NCBI RefSeq assembly: GCF_017814915.1
Contig: NZ_JAGIPZ010000009.1
Span: 1-64,000, forward strand
Direction of reading: 5' to 3'
Origin: Herbaspirillum sp. LeCh32-8
GTDB lineage: Bacteria; Pseudomonadota; Gammaproteobacteria; Burkholderiales; Burkholderiaceae_D
DNA: 64,000 nt
Part shown: in pieces, positions 50,912 to 60,256 of the stretch
Layout of the letters: each line of letters begins with the position of its first letter
Position numbering within the stretch: the stretch's first letter is position 1
The notes under the pieces: model-generated
What the model was told of the DNA's origin: nothing
The model's database searches: none
What the model saw: only the letters and a program-made list of their open reading frames with translations
Position numbers and translations under genes: made by a program

Positions 50912-52084
50912 TCACCCGGAGATCTCCACGATGCGGCCAAAATCCTTGCCGAACTTGTTCTGGTATTCGGCCATCTTCTGCATGCGCTCCTGCACCCGGG
51001 TCCGATCCTTGACGTCGCCGGCCAGCTGGCCGCAGGCGGCATCGATGTCGTCGCCGCGCGTCTTGCGGATGGTGGTGACGATGCCTGCATCCATCAGGAT
51101 CTGCGCGAACGCCTTGATGCGCGGATTGTGCGAGCGTTTCAAACCCGACTCGGGGAAGGGATTGAACGGAATCAGGTTGAACTTGCAGGAAATGGCGGTA
51201 TCGCCGTGGGTCACCAGCTCGACCAGCTCGCGCGCGTTCTGGTCGCTGTCGTTGACGCCGTCCAGCATGCAGTATTCGAACGTGATGAAATCGCGCGGCG
51301 CGAACTCCAGATAGCGCTGGCAGGCCGCCATCAGTTCGCGCAGCGGATGCTTGCGGTTCAGCGGAATCAAGGAGTCGCGCAGCGCGTCGTTGGACGCATG
51401 CAGCGACACCGCCAGCGCCACCGGGCACTCCTGCGACAGCTTGTCGATCATCGGCACCACGCCGCTGGTGGACAGCGTGACACGGCGGCGCGACAGGCCG
51501 TAGGCGTTATCATCCAGCATCAGGCGCAGCGCGGTGACGGTCGGCTCGAAGTTCAGCAGCGGCTCGCCCATGCCCATCATCACCACGTTGGTGATCTGGC
51601 GCTCGCCCTTGGGGCCGGGCTCGATGCCCTTGGTGCGACGCAATTCGAATTCCGCCATCCACAACTGGCCGATGATTTCGGCCACGGTGAGATTGCGGTT
51701 GAAGCCTTGCTTGCCGGTCGAGCAGAACCGGCAATTGACTGCACAGCCCGCTTGCGAGGAGATGCAAAGCGTGCCGCGATTTTCTTCGGGAATGAACACG
51801 GTTTCCACCGCGTTGCCCTGCCCCACGTCGACCAGCCACTTGCGGGTGCCGTCGGCGGAGGTATGGTCACTGATGATGGCCGGCGCGCGAACTTCGGCGC
51901 GGGTCTTCAACTTGTCGCGCAGCGATTTGGCCAGGTCGGTCATCTGATCGAAATCAGCGACGCCGAACTGGTGTATCCAACGCTGCAACTGCTTGGCGCG
52001 AAACGGCTTCTCACCCAACTCGCCGCAGTAAGCGACGAGTTGCGCGGGATCCATATCCAGCAGATTGGTGAGAGCTGTAGTCAT
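50912..52084 (-). CDS. rlmN: RlmN, 23S rRNA A2503 / tRNA A37 C2-methyltransferase
   Basis: A radical-SAM enzyme that methylates adenine C2 in 23S rRNA and some tRNAs. The 390-residue product has the radical-SAM cluster motif C-A-V-N-C-R-F-C (about 109-116), [12 protein letters not shown] and the C-terminal methyl-accepting cysteine in [12 protein letters not shown]. The 288-bp gap to rodZ (50624-50911) contains no gene on either strand that I can support. Confidence 0.96.
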   Translation of the reverse strand: MTTALTNLLDMDPAQLVAYCGELGEKPFRAKQLQRWIHQFGVADFDQMTDLAKSLRDKLKTRAEVRAPAIISDHTSADGTRKWLVDVGQGNAVETVFIPEENRGTLCISSQAGCAVNCRFCSTGKQGFNRNLTVAEIIGQLWMAEFELRRTKGIEPGPKGERQITNVVMMGMGEPLLNFEPTVTALRLMLDDNAYGLSRRRVTLSTSGVVPMIDKLSQECPVALAVSLHASNDALRDSLIPLNRKHPLRELMAACQRYLEFAPRDFITFEYCMLDGVNDSDQNARELVELVTHGDTAISCKFNLIPFNPFPESGLKRSHNPRIKAFAQILMDAGIVTTIRKTRGDDIDAACGQLAGDVKDRTRVQERMQKMAEYQNKFGKDFGRIVEISG

Positions 52085-52177
52085 GACGCTATCGGCTCAG
52101 GCCAGGGCTCGAAGACGCTGCAGGAATTGCCGCGCCGATCCAAACCCCACCCGAAAACCGGAAAAAACAATTACAGA

Positions 52178-52603
52178 TTAACGCGAATAAACGTTCAGTG
52201 CCGGGAAGAAGTAGGCGATTTCGACCTTGGCGGTCTCATCAGCGTCCGAACCGTGCACGGCGTTGGCATCGATGGAATCGGCGAAGTCGGCGCGGATGGT
52301 GCCCTTTTCTGCCTTCTTCGGATCGGTGGCGCCCATCAGGTCGCGGTTCTTCAGGATCGCGCCTTCGCCTTCCAGCACCTGGATCACGACCGGACCGGAC
52401 ACCATGAAGTCCACCAGGTCCTTGAAGAAAGGACGCTCGCGGTGCACGGCGTAGAAGCCTTCGGCTTCAGCGCGGGACAGTTGGGTCATGCGCGAAGCGA
52501 TGATCTTCAGGCCGGCGTTTTCGAAACGGGTGTAGATCTGACCGATCACATTCTTAGCGACGGCGTCCGGCTTGATAATCGACAGGGTGCGTTCAATTGC
52601 CAT
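52178..52603 (-). CDS. ndk: Nucleoside diphosphate kinase
   Basis: Balances NTP and dNTP pools by phosphate transfer through a histidine. The 141-residue product has [16 protein letters not shown] at the N-terminus and the phosphohistidine in NAVHGSD (about 115-121). It has the usual length. It heads the long minus-strand array and is divergent from the Bax-inhibitor gene. Confidence 0.97.
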   Translation of the reverse strand: MAIERTLSIIKPDAVAKNVIGQIYTRFENAGLKIIASRMTQLSRAEAEGFYAVHRERPFFKDLVDFMVSGPVVIQVLEGEGAILKNRDLMGATDPKKAEKGTIRADFADSIDANAVHGSDADETAKVEIAYFFPALNVYSR

Positions 52604-52838
52604 GAGAAAAACTCCAATAAAAATAATGGCTTAAGGCCAATAGGTGATAATTCAATGAACCTTGTATTTTAGCATGAAACCATCAAATAACATGGCAATT
52701 CGAGGCGTATCGACGGGCTTTACGCTTGATGTCGCGCAGATTGCCTGCCAGCCCCGAACTTGACGGCCCGGCAACTTGTCTTGAAAAGGGCTTGCCGTGC
52801 TATGCTGCAACTTGCATTTCAACGCAACCGGAGGACAA

Positions 52839-53531
52839 ATGAATCAACATCTGGACACGACTTTCGGCCACTCGACCACGAGCTCGGCCGCTCGCAACCG
52901 CGTGCTGCGCAACACCTACTGGCTGCTGGCGCTGTCGATGATCCCGACCGTGCTGGGCGCCTGGCTGGGCGTGCAGCTGCATTTCAGCCTGTTCGCGGGC
53001 AGCCCGATGATCGGCTTCGTGCTGTTCCTGGCGATCGCCTTCGGCTTCTTCTACGCTATTGAGAAGACCAAGAACTCCGGCCTCGGCGTCGCCGTGCTGC
53101 TGGGCTTCACCTTCTTCATGGGCCTGATGCTGTCGCGCCTGATCGAGTTCACACTGGGCTTTTCCAACGGCGCAGGCCTGATCATGACGGCCTTCGGCGG
53201 CACCGCCATCATCTTCGGCGGCATGGCCACCATCGCCACCGTCTCCAAGCGCGATTTCTCGGGCCTGGGCAAGTGGCTGTTCGCCGGCGTACTGGTGATC
53301 CTGGTGGCCTCGCTGGCCAATATCTTCCTGCACCTGCCCGCGCTGCAACTGGCCATCTCGGTGGTCGCCATCGCGATCTTCTCGGCCTACATCTTGTTTG
53401 ACGTGCAGCAAGTGGTCAACGGCGGCGAGACCAACTACATCTCGGCGACGCTGGCGATCTACCTGGACGTCTACAACGTGTTCGTCAACCTGCTGTCCAT
53501 CCTGGGCATTCTCGGCGGCAATCGCGACTGA
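52839..53531 (+). CDS. Bax inhibitor-1/YccA-family membrane protein
   Basis: The 230-residue product starts at the ATG at 52839 with a strong GGAGGA ribosome-binding site. It has seven membrane segments and the family C-terminus SAYILFDVQQVVNGGETNYISATLAIYLDVYNVFVNLLSILG, with the conserved acidic residues. E. coli YccA interacts with FtsH, which makes the nearby hflKC genes of interest, but a link here is an inference. Some family members are proton-coupled calcium channels. Confidence 0.93.
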   Translation: MNQHLDTTFGHSTTSSAARNRVLRNTYWLLALSMIPTVLGAWLGVQLHFSLFAGSPMIGFVLFLAIAFGFFYAIEKTKNSGLGVAVLLGFTFFMGLMLSRLIEFTLGFSNGAGLIMTAFGGTAIIFGGMATIATVSKRDFSGLGKWLFAGVLVILVASLANIFLHLPALQLAISVVAIAIFSAYILFDVQQVVNGGETNYISATLAIYLDVYNVFVNLLSILGILGGNRD

Positions 53532-53561
53532 CGCCGCCACCGAACATTTCCTGAGCAGCAA

Positions 53562-53591
53562 CAAAAAAGCCGGCTTACGCCGGCTTTTTTA
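53562..53591. terminator. Bidirectional terminator between yccA-like gene and rlmD
   Basis: AAAAAAGCCGGC, a TTAC loop and GCCGGCTTTTTT, with A and T runs on both sides, between convergent genes. Confidence 0.92.
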
Positions 53592-53606
53592 TTTCACACT
53601 CGACAA

Positions 53607-54968
53607 TCACTCAGGCAGGTCAAACACCGCAATCGATTCGACGTGGGCGGTATGCGGGAACATGTTGACCACGCCCGCATTCTTCAGCACATAGCCGCCC
53701 AGATGCACCAGCACGCCCGCATCCCGCGCCAGGGTGGCCGGATTGCAGGAGACGTAGACGATACGCTTGGGCTTCAGGTGCTGCTGCTCCTGCGGCAATT
53801 CCACCAGCGCCTTGCACACTTCCATTGCGCCCTCGCGCGGCGGATCGATCAGCATGCGGTCAAACTTCCCCAGCGCCACGAAATCCTCAGGCTTGGCTTC
53901 GAACAGGTTACGGCAATAGAAGGTGGTCTTGGCGTCCACACCGTTGACCTTGGCGTTTTGCAGCGAGCGCTCCGTCAGCGCCGTGCTGCCCTCGATACCC
54001 ACTACCTCGCGCGCCTGGGTCGCCAGCGGCAGCGTGAAGTTGCCCAGGCCGCAGAACAGGTCGGCCACACGGTCTTGCGGCTGCACATCCAGCAGACGCA
54101 GCGCACGCGCCACCAGCACACGGTTGATCTGGTGGTTGACCTGGGTGAAGTCGGTCGGCTTGAACGGCATGCGCACGCCGAATTCGGGCAGCGTGTATTG
54201 CAGTTTCGATTCCGGCGGATAGTACGGCGCTGCAGTGTCCGGCCCCTTGGTCTGCAGCCACCACCCGATCTTGTGCAGGTCGGCGAAGGCCTTCAGGCTG
54301 TCTTCGTCGGCCGGCGTCAGCGCTTCCATGATGCGCAATACCAGCACGGTGATCTTGGCGCCGTCGTCGCCCTCGCCCACCGCCAGCTCGATCTGCGGCA
54401 TGCGGTCGCGAATCGACAGGCCAGCCACCAGCTCGCGCAGCGGCATCAGCATGGCCGAGACGTTGGGCGGCAGGATCTGGCAAGTCTTCATGTCGGCAAT
54501 GAAGGAGGACCGCTTCTCGTGGAAGCCCACCAGCACGCCGCCCTTCTTGGCCACGTAGCGCACCGAGATGCGCGCGCGGTAACGATAGCCCCAGGTCGGC
54601 CCGTAGATCGGGCGCAACATGGTTTCGGCGCGGGTCTTGCCGAGGTGCCACAGGTTGTCTTCCAGCACGCGCTGCTTCATGGCGACCTGGGCCGATGGCT
54701 CCAGATGCTGCATGGCGCAGCCGCCGCAGACGCCGAAATGCTCGCAGCGCGGCTGCACGCGCAGCGACGACTCGCGGTGCAACTCGGTCATGACGCCCGC
54801 TTCCCACTTGGGCTTCTTGCGATAGGACTGGAAGCTGACGCGCTCGCCCGGCAGCGCGCCCTCGACGAAGATGACCTTGCCTTGCGTGCCGTCCTCGTTC
54901 TCGAGATGACCGACGCCGCGCCCGTCCATGTCGAGCGACTTGATTTCGATGATGTTGTCTTGTTGCAT
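53607..54968 (-). CDS. rlmD: RlmD, 23S rRNA U1939 C5-methyltransferase
   Basis: SAM-dependent and iron-sulfur-containing. From the ATG at 54968 it has 453 residues: an N-terminal TRAM domain (IIEIKSLDMDGRGVGH), cluster cysteines in CEHFGVCGGC with a fourth in TCQILPPNV, the SAM motif DLFCGLGNFTLPLA and the catalytic cysteine in YVSCNPATLARD. The ribosome-binding site is weak. It stands convergent to the yccA-like gene and 158 bp after rpoS. Confidence 0.95.
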   Translation of the reverse strand: MQQDNIIEIKSLDMDGRGVGHLENEDGTQGKVIFVEGALPGERVSFQSYRKKPKWEAGVMTELHRESSLRVQPRCEHFGVCGGCAMQHLEPSAQVAMKQRVLEDNLWHLGKTRAETMLRPIYGPTWGYRYRARISVRYVAKKGGVLVGFHEKRSSFIADMKTCQILPPNVSAMLMPLRELVAGLSIRDRMPQIELAVGEGDDGAKITVLVLRIMEALTPADEDSLKAFADLHKIGWWLQTKGPDTAAPYYPPESKLQYTLPEFGVRMPFKPTDFTQVNHQINRVLVARALRLLDVQPQDRVADLFCGLGNFTLPLATQAREVVGIEGSTALTERSLQNAKVNGVDAKTTFYCRNLFEAKPEDFVALGKFDRMLIDPPREGAMEVCKALVELPQEQQHLKPKRIVYVSCNPATLARDAGVLVHLGGYVLKNAGVVNMFPHTAHVESIAVFDLPE

Positions 54969-55126
54969 GAAGGAAACTGCAGGGTGGGACGGATGTCCGC
55001 TGCCGAAGAACAAAAGAAGGCGGTATTGTCCGCGATCCGGCTGCGTGAGGGAAGCGCGTTACGCATCCGGCGCAACGCGAGGAGCAAAAAAGAGGCGGCG
55101 TCGCGACGAAATCGGCCGCGCCGGGA

Positions 55127-56164
55127 TCAGAACAGCGCGTCGCGCCCCACGCCACGCGAGGTCAAGAGGCGCTTCAACTTCACCAGCGCCTCCTGTTGCA
55201 CCTGACGCACGCGTTCGCGGGTGATGCCCATCTCGCTGGCCAGTTGCTCGAGCGTGGAAGGATCGTCGTTATCCAGGCCGAAACGGCGCGCCACCACCAC
55301 GCGCTGCTTTTCAGACAGGCTCTTGAGCCACTCGCGGATCAGCACCGCCATTTCATGACTCTCGGCACGGGTGTCCGGGTGTTCTTCTACGGCGCTGGGC
55401 AGGAGATCCATCAAGCTGGCCTGGGGATCGTTGTCCAGCGGCGTATCCAGCGAGGCCGCGTGCTCGGACAGCGCCAGCACGTCCTGCACCTCTTCCACCG
55501 GGCGCTCGACCAGATGGGCGATGTCCTCGGCGCTGGCGTCGCGGCCGTCGCGCTGTTGCGCCTCCAGATGGTACTTGGCGCGCAGGATCTGGTTCAGCTC
55601 GCGCACCATGTGCACCGGCAGGCGCACCGTGCGCGCCTGGTTCATGATGGCGCGCTCGATGCTCTGGCGGATCCACCAGGTGGCGTAGGTAGAGAAGCGG
55701 AAACCGCGCTCAGGCTCGAACTTGTCGATGGCGCGCATGAGACCGAGGTTGCCCTCCTCGATCAGGTCCAGCAAGGCAACGCCACGATTGATGTAGTGCT
55801 TCGCGATCGACACCACCAGGCGCAGGTTGTGCTCGATCATCTTCTGCCGCGCCTCGAATTCGCCCTGCTTGGCCAGCGTGGCGTAGTGCAATTCTTCAGG
55901 AGCGGTCAGCAGCGGCTTGGCGCCAATCTTGTTGAGGTAGTGCTGGGTGGTGTCGGTGGAGAGCTCCGCCGCGAGCACCTTCTTGAGCTCGTCGACGCCA
56001 CCTTCCGTTGCGGCAGGCTCCTGCTGCTCGGCAGCGGCGGCCGGATCGACATCGCCGTCGATCACTTCAGGTTCATCGATCTCACTAACTTCATCAATGG
56101 GATCGTCAATATCCTCGTTGCGAGGATCATGGTCTGGCAAGTGATCGCGGCGATTGCTTGTCAT
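55127..56164 (-). CDS. rpoS: Stationary-phase/general stress sigma factor RpoS
   Basis: The 345-residue group 2 sigma factor has an acidic N-terminus of about 60 residues, region 1.2 (DTTQHYLNKIGAKPLLTAPEELHYATLA), region 2 with LIEEGNLGLMRAIDKFEPERGFRFSTYATWWIRQSIERAIM, region 3, and region 4 ending in GITRERVRQVQQEALVKLKRLL. As in other Proteobacteria it lies directly after nlpD (3 bp), whose coding sequence usually holds a main rpoS promoter. The neighbouring pcm and surE genes complete the conserved stationary-phase cluster. Confidence 0.97.
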   Translation of the reverse strand: MTSNRRDHLPDHDPRNEDIDDPIDEVSEIDEPEVIDGDVDPAAAAEQQEPAATEGGVDELKKVLAAELSTDTTQHYLNKIGAKPLLTAPEELHYATLAKQGEFEARQKMIEHNLRLVVSIAKHYINRGVALLDLIEEGNLGLMRAIDKFEPERGFRFSTYATWWIRQSIERAIMNQARTVRLPVHMVRELNQILRAKYHLEAQQRDGRDASAEDIAHLVERPVEEVQDVLALSEHAASLDTPLDNDPQASLMDLLPSAVEEHPDTRAESHEMAVLIREWLKSLSEKQRVVVARRFGLDNDDPSTLEQLASEMGITRERVRQVQQEALVKLKRLLTSRGVGRDALF

Positions 56165-56167
56165 ACG

Positions 56168-57151
56168 CTAGCGTGGCGGTAGGTATTTTGAAGGATCAAC
56201 AGGCTTGCCCTGCTGGCGGATCTCGAAGTGCAACTTGACGCTGTCGCTGTCGGAGTTGCCCATCTCGGCAATCTTCTGGCCCTTGGTGACGCTTTGCCCT
56301 TCCTTCACCAGGATGGTCTTGTTGTGCGCGTAGGCCGACAGCAGGTTGTTCGTGTGCTTGATGATCACCAGGTTACCGTAACCGCGGATACCGCTGCCCG
56401 CGTACATCACCTTGCCGGCGCCTGCAGCCATCACAGCCTGGCCTGCCTTGCCGGAAATGTCCAGACCCTTCTTGCCGCCGTCGAAGGTGCCCACCACCTT
56501 GCCTTCTGCCGGCCACATCCAGGAAACGCCTTCATCGTCACCCGCAGCCGCCGCAGCCGCCGGCTTGTCGGCCGGATGCGCAGGCTCTGCCTTGGCAGGC
56601 GCGGCCACCGGCGCTGCCGGTGCGGAGGTGCCGGACGAATCAGGCTTTTCCAGCTCGGCCAGCGCGCTTTCCGAATACGCGCGCTTGTCGCCGCGCGGAC
56701 CGGACTTGTTCGACGCGCCCGCCACAGGAACCGGCGCCGCCGGCGCCGATGTGCCCGGCGCGCCCAGTGGCTTGACCTCGATGCCGGCGCCCGGCGCCGC
56801 GGCGATAGTGGCCGTCTGCGTGGTGCCCGGCGCGCCTGGGGGCGCCACACGCAGCACCTGGTCGACCTTGATATCGTTCGGGTTGCTCAGGTTGTTCCAG
56901 GTCACCAGGTCGTGATAGCTCTGCCCCACTTCCAGCGCGATGCGGTACAGCGTATCGCCCTTCTTGACCGTGTAGTAGCCGCGCCCCGAAGGCACGGGGG
57001 TCGCGGGCGACACCGTCGCCGGGCCGACTTCAGCGGCCTTGCCGGTGCTGGAGGTGCGCTCCACGACGGGCGCCTGCTGATTCGGTGTCGAGCTGCAAGC
57101 AGCCAGGAGACCCACTACGCTCCCCAACACAGCCAAACGAATTTTCTTCAT
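56168..57151 (-). CDS. nlpD: NlpD-type lipoprotein, LysM plus degenerate M23 domain
   Basis: Activates the amidase AmiC at the septum in E. coli. The 327-residue product has a lipobox LAAC (Cys at about 19), a LysM domain at about 59-103 (YYTVKKGDTLYRIALEVG), a Pro/Ala/Ser-rich linker and a C-terminal M23 fold. The first metal-binding motif reads KGLDIS instead of H-x-G-x-D, while the later HFEIRQQGKPVDP region is kept, so the domain should be catalytically inactive. The 57152-57383 gap upstream holds no supported gene. Confidence 0.94.
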   Translation of the reverse strand: MKKIRLAVLGSVVGLLAACSSTPNQQAPVVERTSSTGKAAEVGPATVSPATPVPSGRGYYTVKKGDTLYRIALEVGQSYHDLVTWNNLSNPNDIKVDQVLRVAPPGAPGTTQTATIAAAPGAGIEVKPLGAPGTSAPAAPVPVAGASNKSGPRGDKRAYSESALAELEKPDSSGTSAPAAPVAAPAKAEPAHPADKPAAAAAAGDDEGVSWMWPAEGKVVGTFDGGKKGLDISGKAGQAVMAAGAGKVMYAGSGIRGYGNLVIIKHTNNLLSAYAHNKTILVKEGQSVTKGQKIAEMGNSDSDSVKLHFEIRQQGKPVDPSKYLPPR

Positions 57152-57383
57152 GCTCTTACATTAAATTTTGTACAACGCTAGTTGACCCGCAGCCAGCGTG
57201 AGAAGTTCATCAGGGAAACCCGGCCCTTGCCTGTTTGTCATGATGCTGTTGCCGCCCTCGCCGCGGCGCCCATCAATGGCCCCCTGCAACGGTTTCGACA
57301 ATTTGCAGCCGATCTTGATACCCGCGCGATTCCGACCTATAACGAGCCAGTAGGCGCCGGACATATCAAGCAGGCCGTCTCCC

Positions 57384-58379
57384 TCAAACAGTACCTGGCC
57401 GCAGCGGCACGAAATGGCATTGCTCCATGGTCGTGCTGCGCCATTCATTCTGGCTGACGCGCTCGATCAGTTCCAGCACCTGCTCGCGCCCGCCGACCGG
57501 CGCGACCAGCCTGCCGCCTACCGCCAGCTGCTCCAGCAATGCCTGCGGCACTTCCAGTCCCGCGGCTGCCAAAATGATACCGTCGAACGGCGCCACCTGC
57601 GGCAAACCAAGCATACCATCTCCGTAATGCAAGCGGATATTTGCGATCCGCAGCGGACGCAGGTTGGTCTTGGCCAATTCATGCAACGGCTTGATGCGCT
57701 CGATGGAGTACACCTCGCCCGCCACGCGCGACAGCACGGCCGCCTGGTAACCGCAGCCGGTGCCGATTTCCAGCACGCGCTCCAGCTTTCCGCCCTTTCT
57801 GTTCTGGCGCATGATTTCTATCATGCGCGCCACGATATAAGGCTGGGAAATGGTCTGGTGATGGCCGATCGGCAAGGACGCGTCGATATATGCCTGGCTG
57901 CCCAGCCCGGGCTCCACGAACATGTGCCGCGGCACGGCCTCCAGCGCCGCCAGCACCTTGGCATCGGCCACGCCCTGCTTGGCCACGCGCGCCACCATGG
58001 CCCGCCGCACCGCTTCGGACGCCAATGGCGAGGCGTGGCTGGAATTGTTGGTCTGGGTCACCGCCATCACGTTCTTGACGGCCGTCCTGGGCGCCGGCGT
58101 TGCACTCAGCAGCGGCTGCGCAGGCGCCTGTGGACGACTGGCCGAGGGCAACGGCGCGGGCTGCGGGCGCAGCGCTTGCGACAGGCCCTGCTGCACCGGC
58201 TTCAGCGCGGCGCGCTGGGCGGACGACTGCGATTGCGACTGCGCCGCGTTCTTGGCCGCCGTCTGCGTGGTCGCCTGCGCACGCGTGCCGGGCACCGTCT
58301 TGCCCGAGGCAGCCCCCTTGCCCTTCTTGTCGACCACCGAAGAGAGCGTCAGCGGAAAGCGGCTGGACTTCTCGCTCAT
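57384..58379 (-). CDS. pcm: Protein-L-isoaspartate O-methyltransferase with long N-terminal extension
   Basis: Repairs isoaspartyl damage with SAM. The catalytic core (from about residue 122) has [33 protein letters not shown], the SAM motif [17 protein letters not shown] and the C-terminal [14 protein letters not shown]. The full product is 331 residues, about 110-120 more than the usual enzyme; the excess is a low-complexity Ala/Gln/Ser/Pro segment with basic residues. The ATG at 58379 overlaps the surE stop as ATGA, supporting that start. Members with similar extensions exist in Burkholderiales, from memory. Confidence 0.94.
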   Translation of the reverse strand: MSEKSSRFPLTLSSVVDKKGKGAASGKTVPGTRAQATTQTAAKNAAQSQSQSSAQRAALKPVQQGLSQALRPQPAPLPSASRPQAPAQPLLSATPAPRTAVKNVMAVTQTNNSSHASPLASEAVRRAMVARVAKQGVADAKVLAALEAVPRHMFVEPGLGSQAYIDASLPIGHHQTISQPYIVARMIEIMRQNRKGGKLERVLEIGTGCGYQAAVLSRVAGEVYSIERIKPLHELAKTNLRPLRIANIRLHYGDGMLGLPQVAPFDGIILAAAGLEVPQALLEQLAVGGRLVAPVGGREQVLELIERVSQNEWRSTTMEQCHFVPLRPGTV

Positions 58380-59113
58380 GCAAGCGCCTTCTTCAGGTTG
58401 TCCAGCTGTGCGTTGTGGGTCAGGTCGATCTGCAAGGGCGTAATGGACACGTAGCCATTGGCGGTTGCGTGGAAATCGGTGCCTTCGCCGCCGTCCTTGG
58501 CGGCGCCGGCCGGGCCGATCCAGTACAGGTCGCGACCGTGCGGGTCGGTCAGCTTGTGCACCGGCTCCGACATGTGGCGCTTGCCCAGGCGGGTTGCCAC
58601 GCAACCCTTCAACTGCTCGTAGGGCAGGTTGGGAATATTGACGTTGAACAGGTAAGGCTTGGGCAGCGCGTCGAACTGGCGCTCCACCACTTCACGCGCG
58701 ATGCGCGCGGCCGACTTCAGCTCGGCCCAGCCCTTGTGCATCTGCGAAAACGCGATCGAGGGAATGCCGAACAGGAAGCCCTCGGTCGCTGCGGCGACGG
58801 TGCCTGAATACAGCGTATCGTCGCCCATATTCTGGCCCTGGTTGATGCCGGAGACGATCAGGTCCGGCCGCTCCTTCATCAGCCCGGTCAGCGCCACGTG
58901 AACGCAATCCGAGGGCGTGCCGTTGAGGTAGTAGAAGCCGTTGGCGGCCTGCTCCACCCACAGCGGGCGATCCAGCGTCAGGGAATTGGAGCTGCCGGAA
59001 CGGTTGCTGTCCGGGGCGACGACGGTAAGGTCGGCGATAGGCGCGAGCGCCTCGGCCAGGGCGATGATGCCGGGCGCGAGGTAGCCGTCGTCGTTGCTGA
59101 TCAGGATTTTCAT
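58376..59113 (-). CDS. surE: 5'/3'-nucleotidase SurE
   Basis: A stationary-phase survival phosphatase acting on nucleoside monophosphates. The 245-residue product starts [16 protein letters not shown], with the metal-binding Asp pair at 8-9, and has [13 protein letters not shown] and [23 protein letters not shown]. The start at 59113 fits the family; an in-frame ATG 9 bp upstream is possible. It overlaps pcm by 4 nt, so the two repair-linked enzymes are made together. Confidence 0.97.
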   Translation of the reverse strand: MKILISNDDGYLAPGIIALAEALAPIADLTVVAPDSNRSGSSNSLTLDRPLWVEQAANGFYYLNGTPSDCVHVALTGLMKERPDLIVSGINQGQNMGDDTLYSGTVAAATEGFLFGIPSIAFSQMHKGWAELKSAARIAREVVERQFDALPKPYLFNVNIPNLPYEQLKGCVATRLGKRHMSEPVHKLTDPHGRDLYWIGPAGAAKDGGEGTDFHATANGYVSITPLQIDLTHNAQLDNLKKALA

Positions 59114-59185
59114 GGGCTGCATTTTAACCGAAGCCCGGGCCCAACAATCGGCCGCCGGAGACACAAAAATGCAGGCGCCGCCGCC

Positions 59186-60136
59186 CTATTCCTGGATGCT
59201 CAGTTCCTGGTAGACATACGCCGACAGCACCAGCTTGTCGCGGGTGGGCAAACCGGCGAATTCCACCCCGTATTTCAGGAAGTTCGGGTCGCCCAGCGAC
59301 TCCACGGCGCGCAGCACCAGCGGCAGCTCCAGGCTCAGCTGCTGGTCCGCCACCGCAGCCACGAACCGCAACGAGCCGGTCGCCCCCTTCTGGGGCGCCA
59401 TCCGGCCCGACAAGGGCGGCGCCACCAGCGACGCCCCGCCCAGGCTCAGATCGATGACGCTGGCCGGCAAGGGATGGGCGCCGGCCAGCGTGAGGAAGCC
59501 CTCGGCGCCAACCGGCACGCGGGCATCCTGGCGGATCACCGTGCAACGCACTTCACGCGGGATCGACAAATGCATGTACACGAACGGCGTCTGCTGGTAC
59601 TTGATGAGCTGGGCGCCGAAGGCATAGGCGCGCTTGCCGGCTAGGGCGCGCACCACAAAGGCCTGCCCATCGCGCACGAACAGCTGCTTGCCGTCCTTCA
59701 CCGGGGCGCTCACCAGAATGCTGCGGTTGGGCAGGCTGCCGACCAGGTTGACTGCATAACGCTGGGTCGCATCGTCGGCAAACTGCAGCCACAGCGTATC
59801 GCCGATCTGCCAACGCACCTCGTCGATGGTGATCACGCTCTCAGCGCCGCGCGCGGCGGCCGAGGGCTTGAGCGGCTTCTTGCCTGCGCCCAGCTTCTTG
59901 CGCAACACGTCGCGCGCCTGCGGCAGCGGCACGGATTCGGTATCAGGCTCGCTGACCCAGTTGGCGTTGCGGTAGAGGCCGTTCTCCACCAGGCCGTCCA
60001 GCTGGTCCTGGGTTTCGATGACGGTGCCGCGCGCCAGCAGCAACTTGCCCGCGTCGTTGTAGATCGGCCAGGGAGCGGCCTTTCCCAGCATCAGTTCGGA
60101 AGCCCTTACCGGCACCAGTGAAGTCGAACTGGACAT
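59186..60136 (-). CDS. PilZ-domain c-di-GMP-binding protein, YcgR-like
   Basis: The 316-residue product begins MSSSTSLVPVRASELMLG with GGGAAA upstream. The N-terminal part (about 1-190) includes a YcgR-like domain, and a C-terminal PilZ domain starts near residue 195. The c-di-GMP motifs are intact: R-Q-D-A-R (R-x-x-x-R) and D-L-S-L-G-G (D/N-x-S-x-x-G). YcgR slows the flagellar motor when c-di-GMP is high; the same role here is plausible but flagellar genes are not in view. It lies upstream of surE on the same strand (72-bp gap). Confidence 0.88.
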   Translation of the reverse strand: MSSSTSLVPVRASELMLGKAAPWPIYNDAGKLLLARGTVIETQDQLDGLVENGLYRNANWVSEPDTESVPLPQARDVLRKKLGAGKKPLKPSAAARGAESVITIDEVRWQIGDTLWLQFADDATQRYAVNLVGSLPNRSILVSAPVKDGKQLFVRDGQAFVVRALAGKRAYAFGAQLIKYQQTPFVYMHLSIPREVRCTVIRQDARVPVGAEGFLTLAGAHPLPASVIDLSLGGASLVAPPLSGRMAPQKGATGSLRFVAAVADQQLSLELPLVLRAVESLGDPNFLKYGVEFAGLPTRDKLVLSAYVYQELSIQE

Positions 60137-60256
60137 GTCGTTTCCCTCGCGGCGGCCTTCTGTGCGCGCCACGACCGTATTGTTGTTGAAGTGGACACTA
60201 CCTTAACCAAAAATCCAGTTTCATGCAGCATTGGCATGAAGTGCGGCAGCACCGGA

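Noticed and set aside
50616..51428. A 270-codon minus-strand frame over the end of rlmN and the gap to rodZ
   Set aside because: Most of it is a frame-shifted shadow of rlmN, and the part in the gap shows no similarity to PilF or any domain I know.
57161..57448. A 95-codon frame between pcm and nlpD
   Set aside because: It overlaps the pcm end, lacks a ribosome-binding site and shows no family features.
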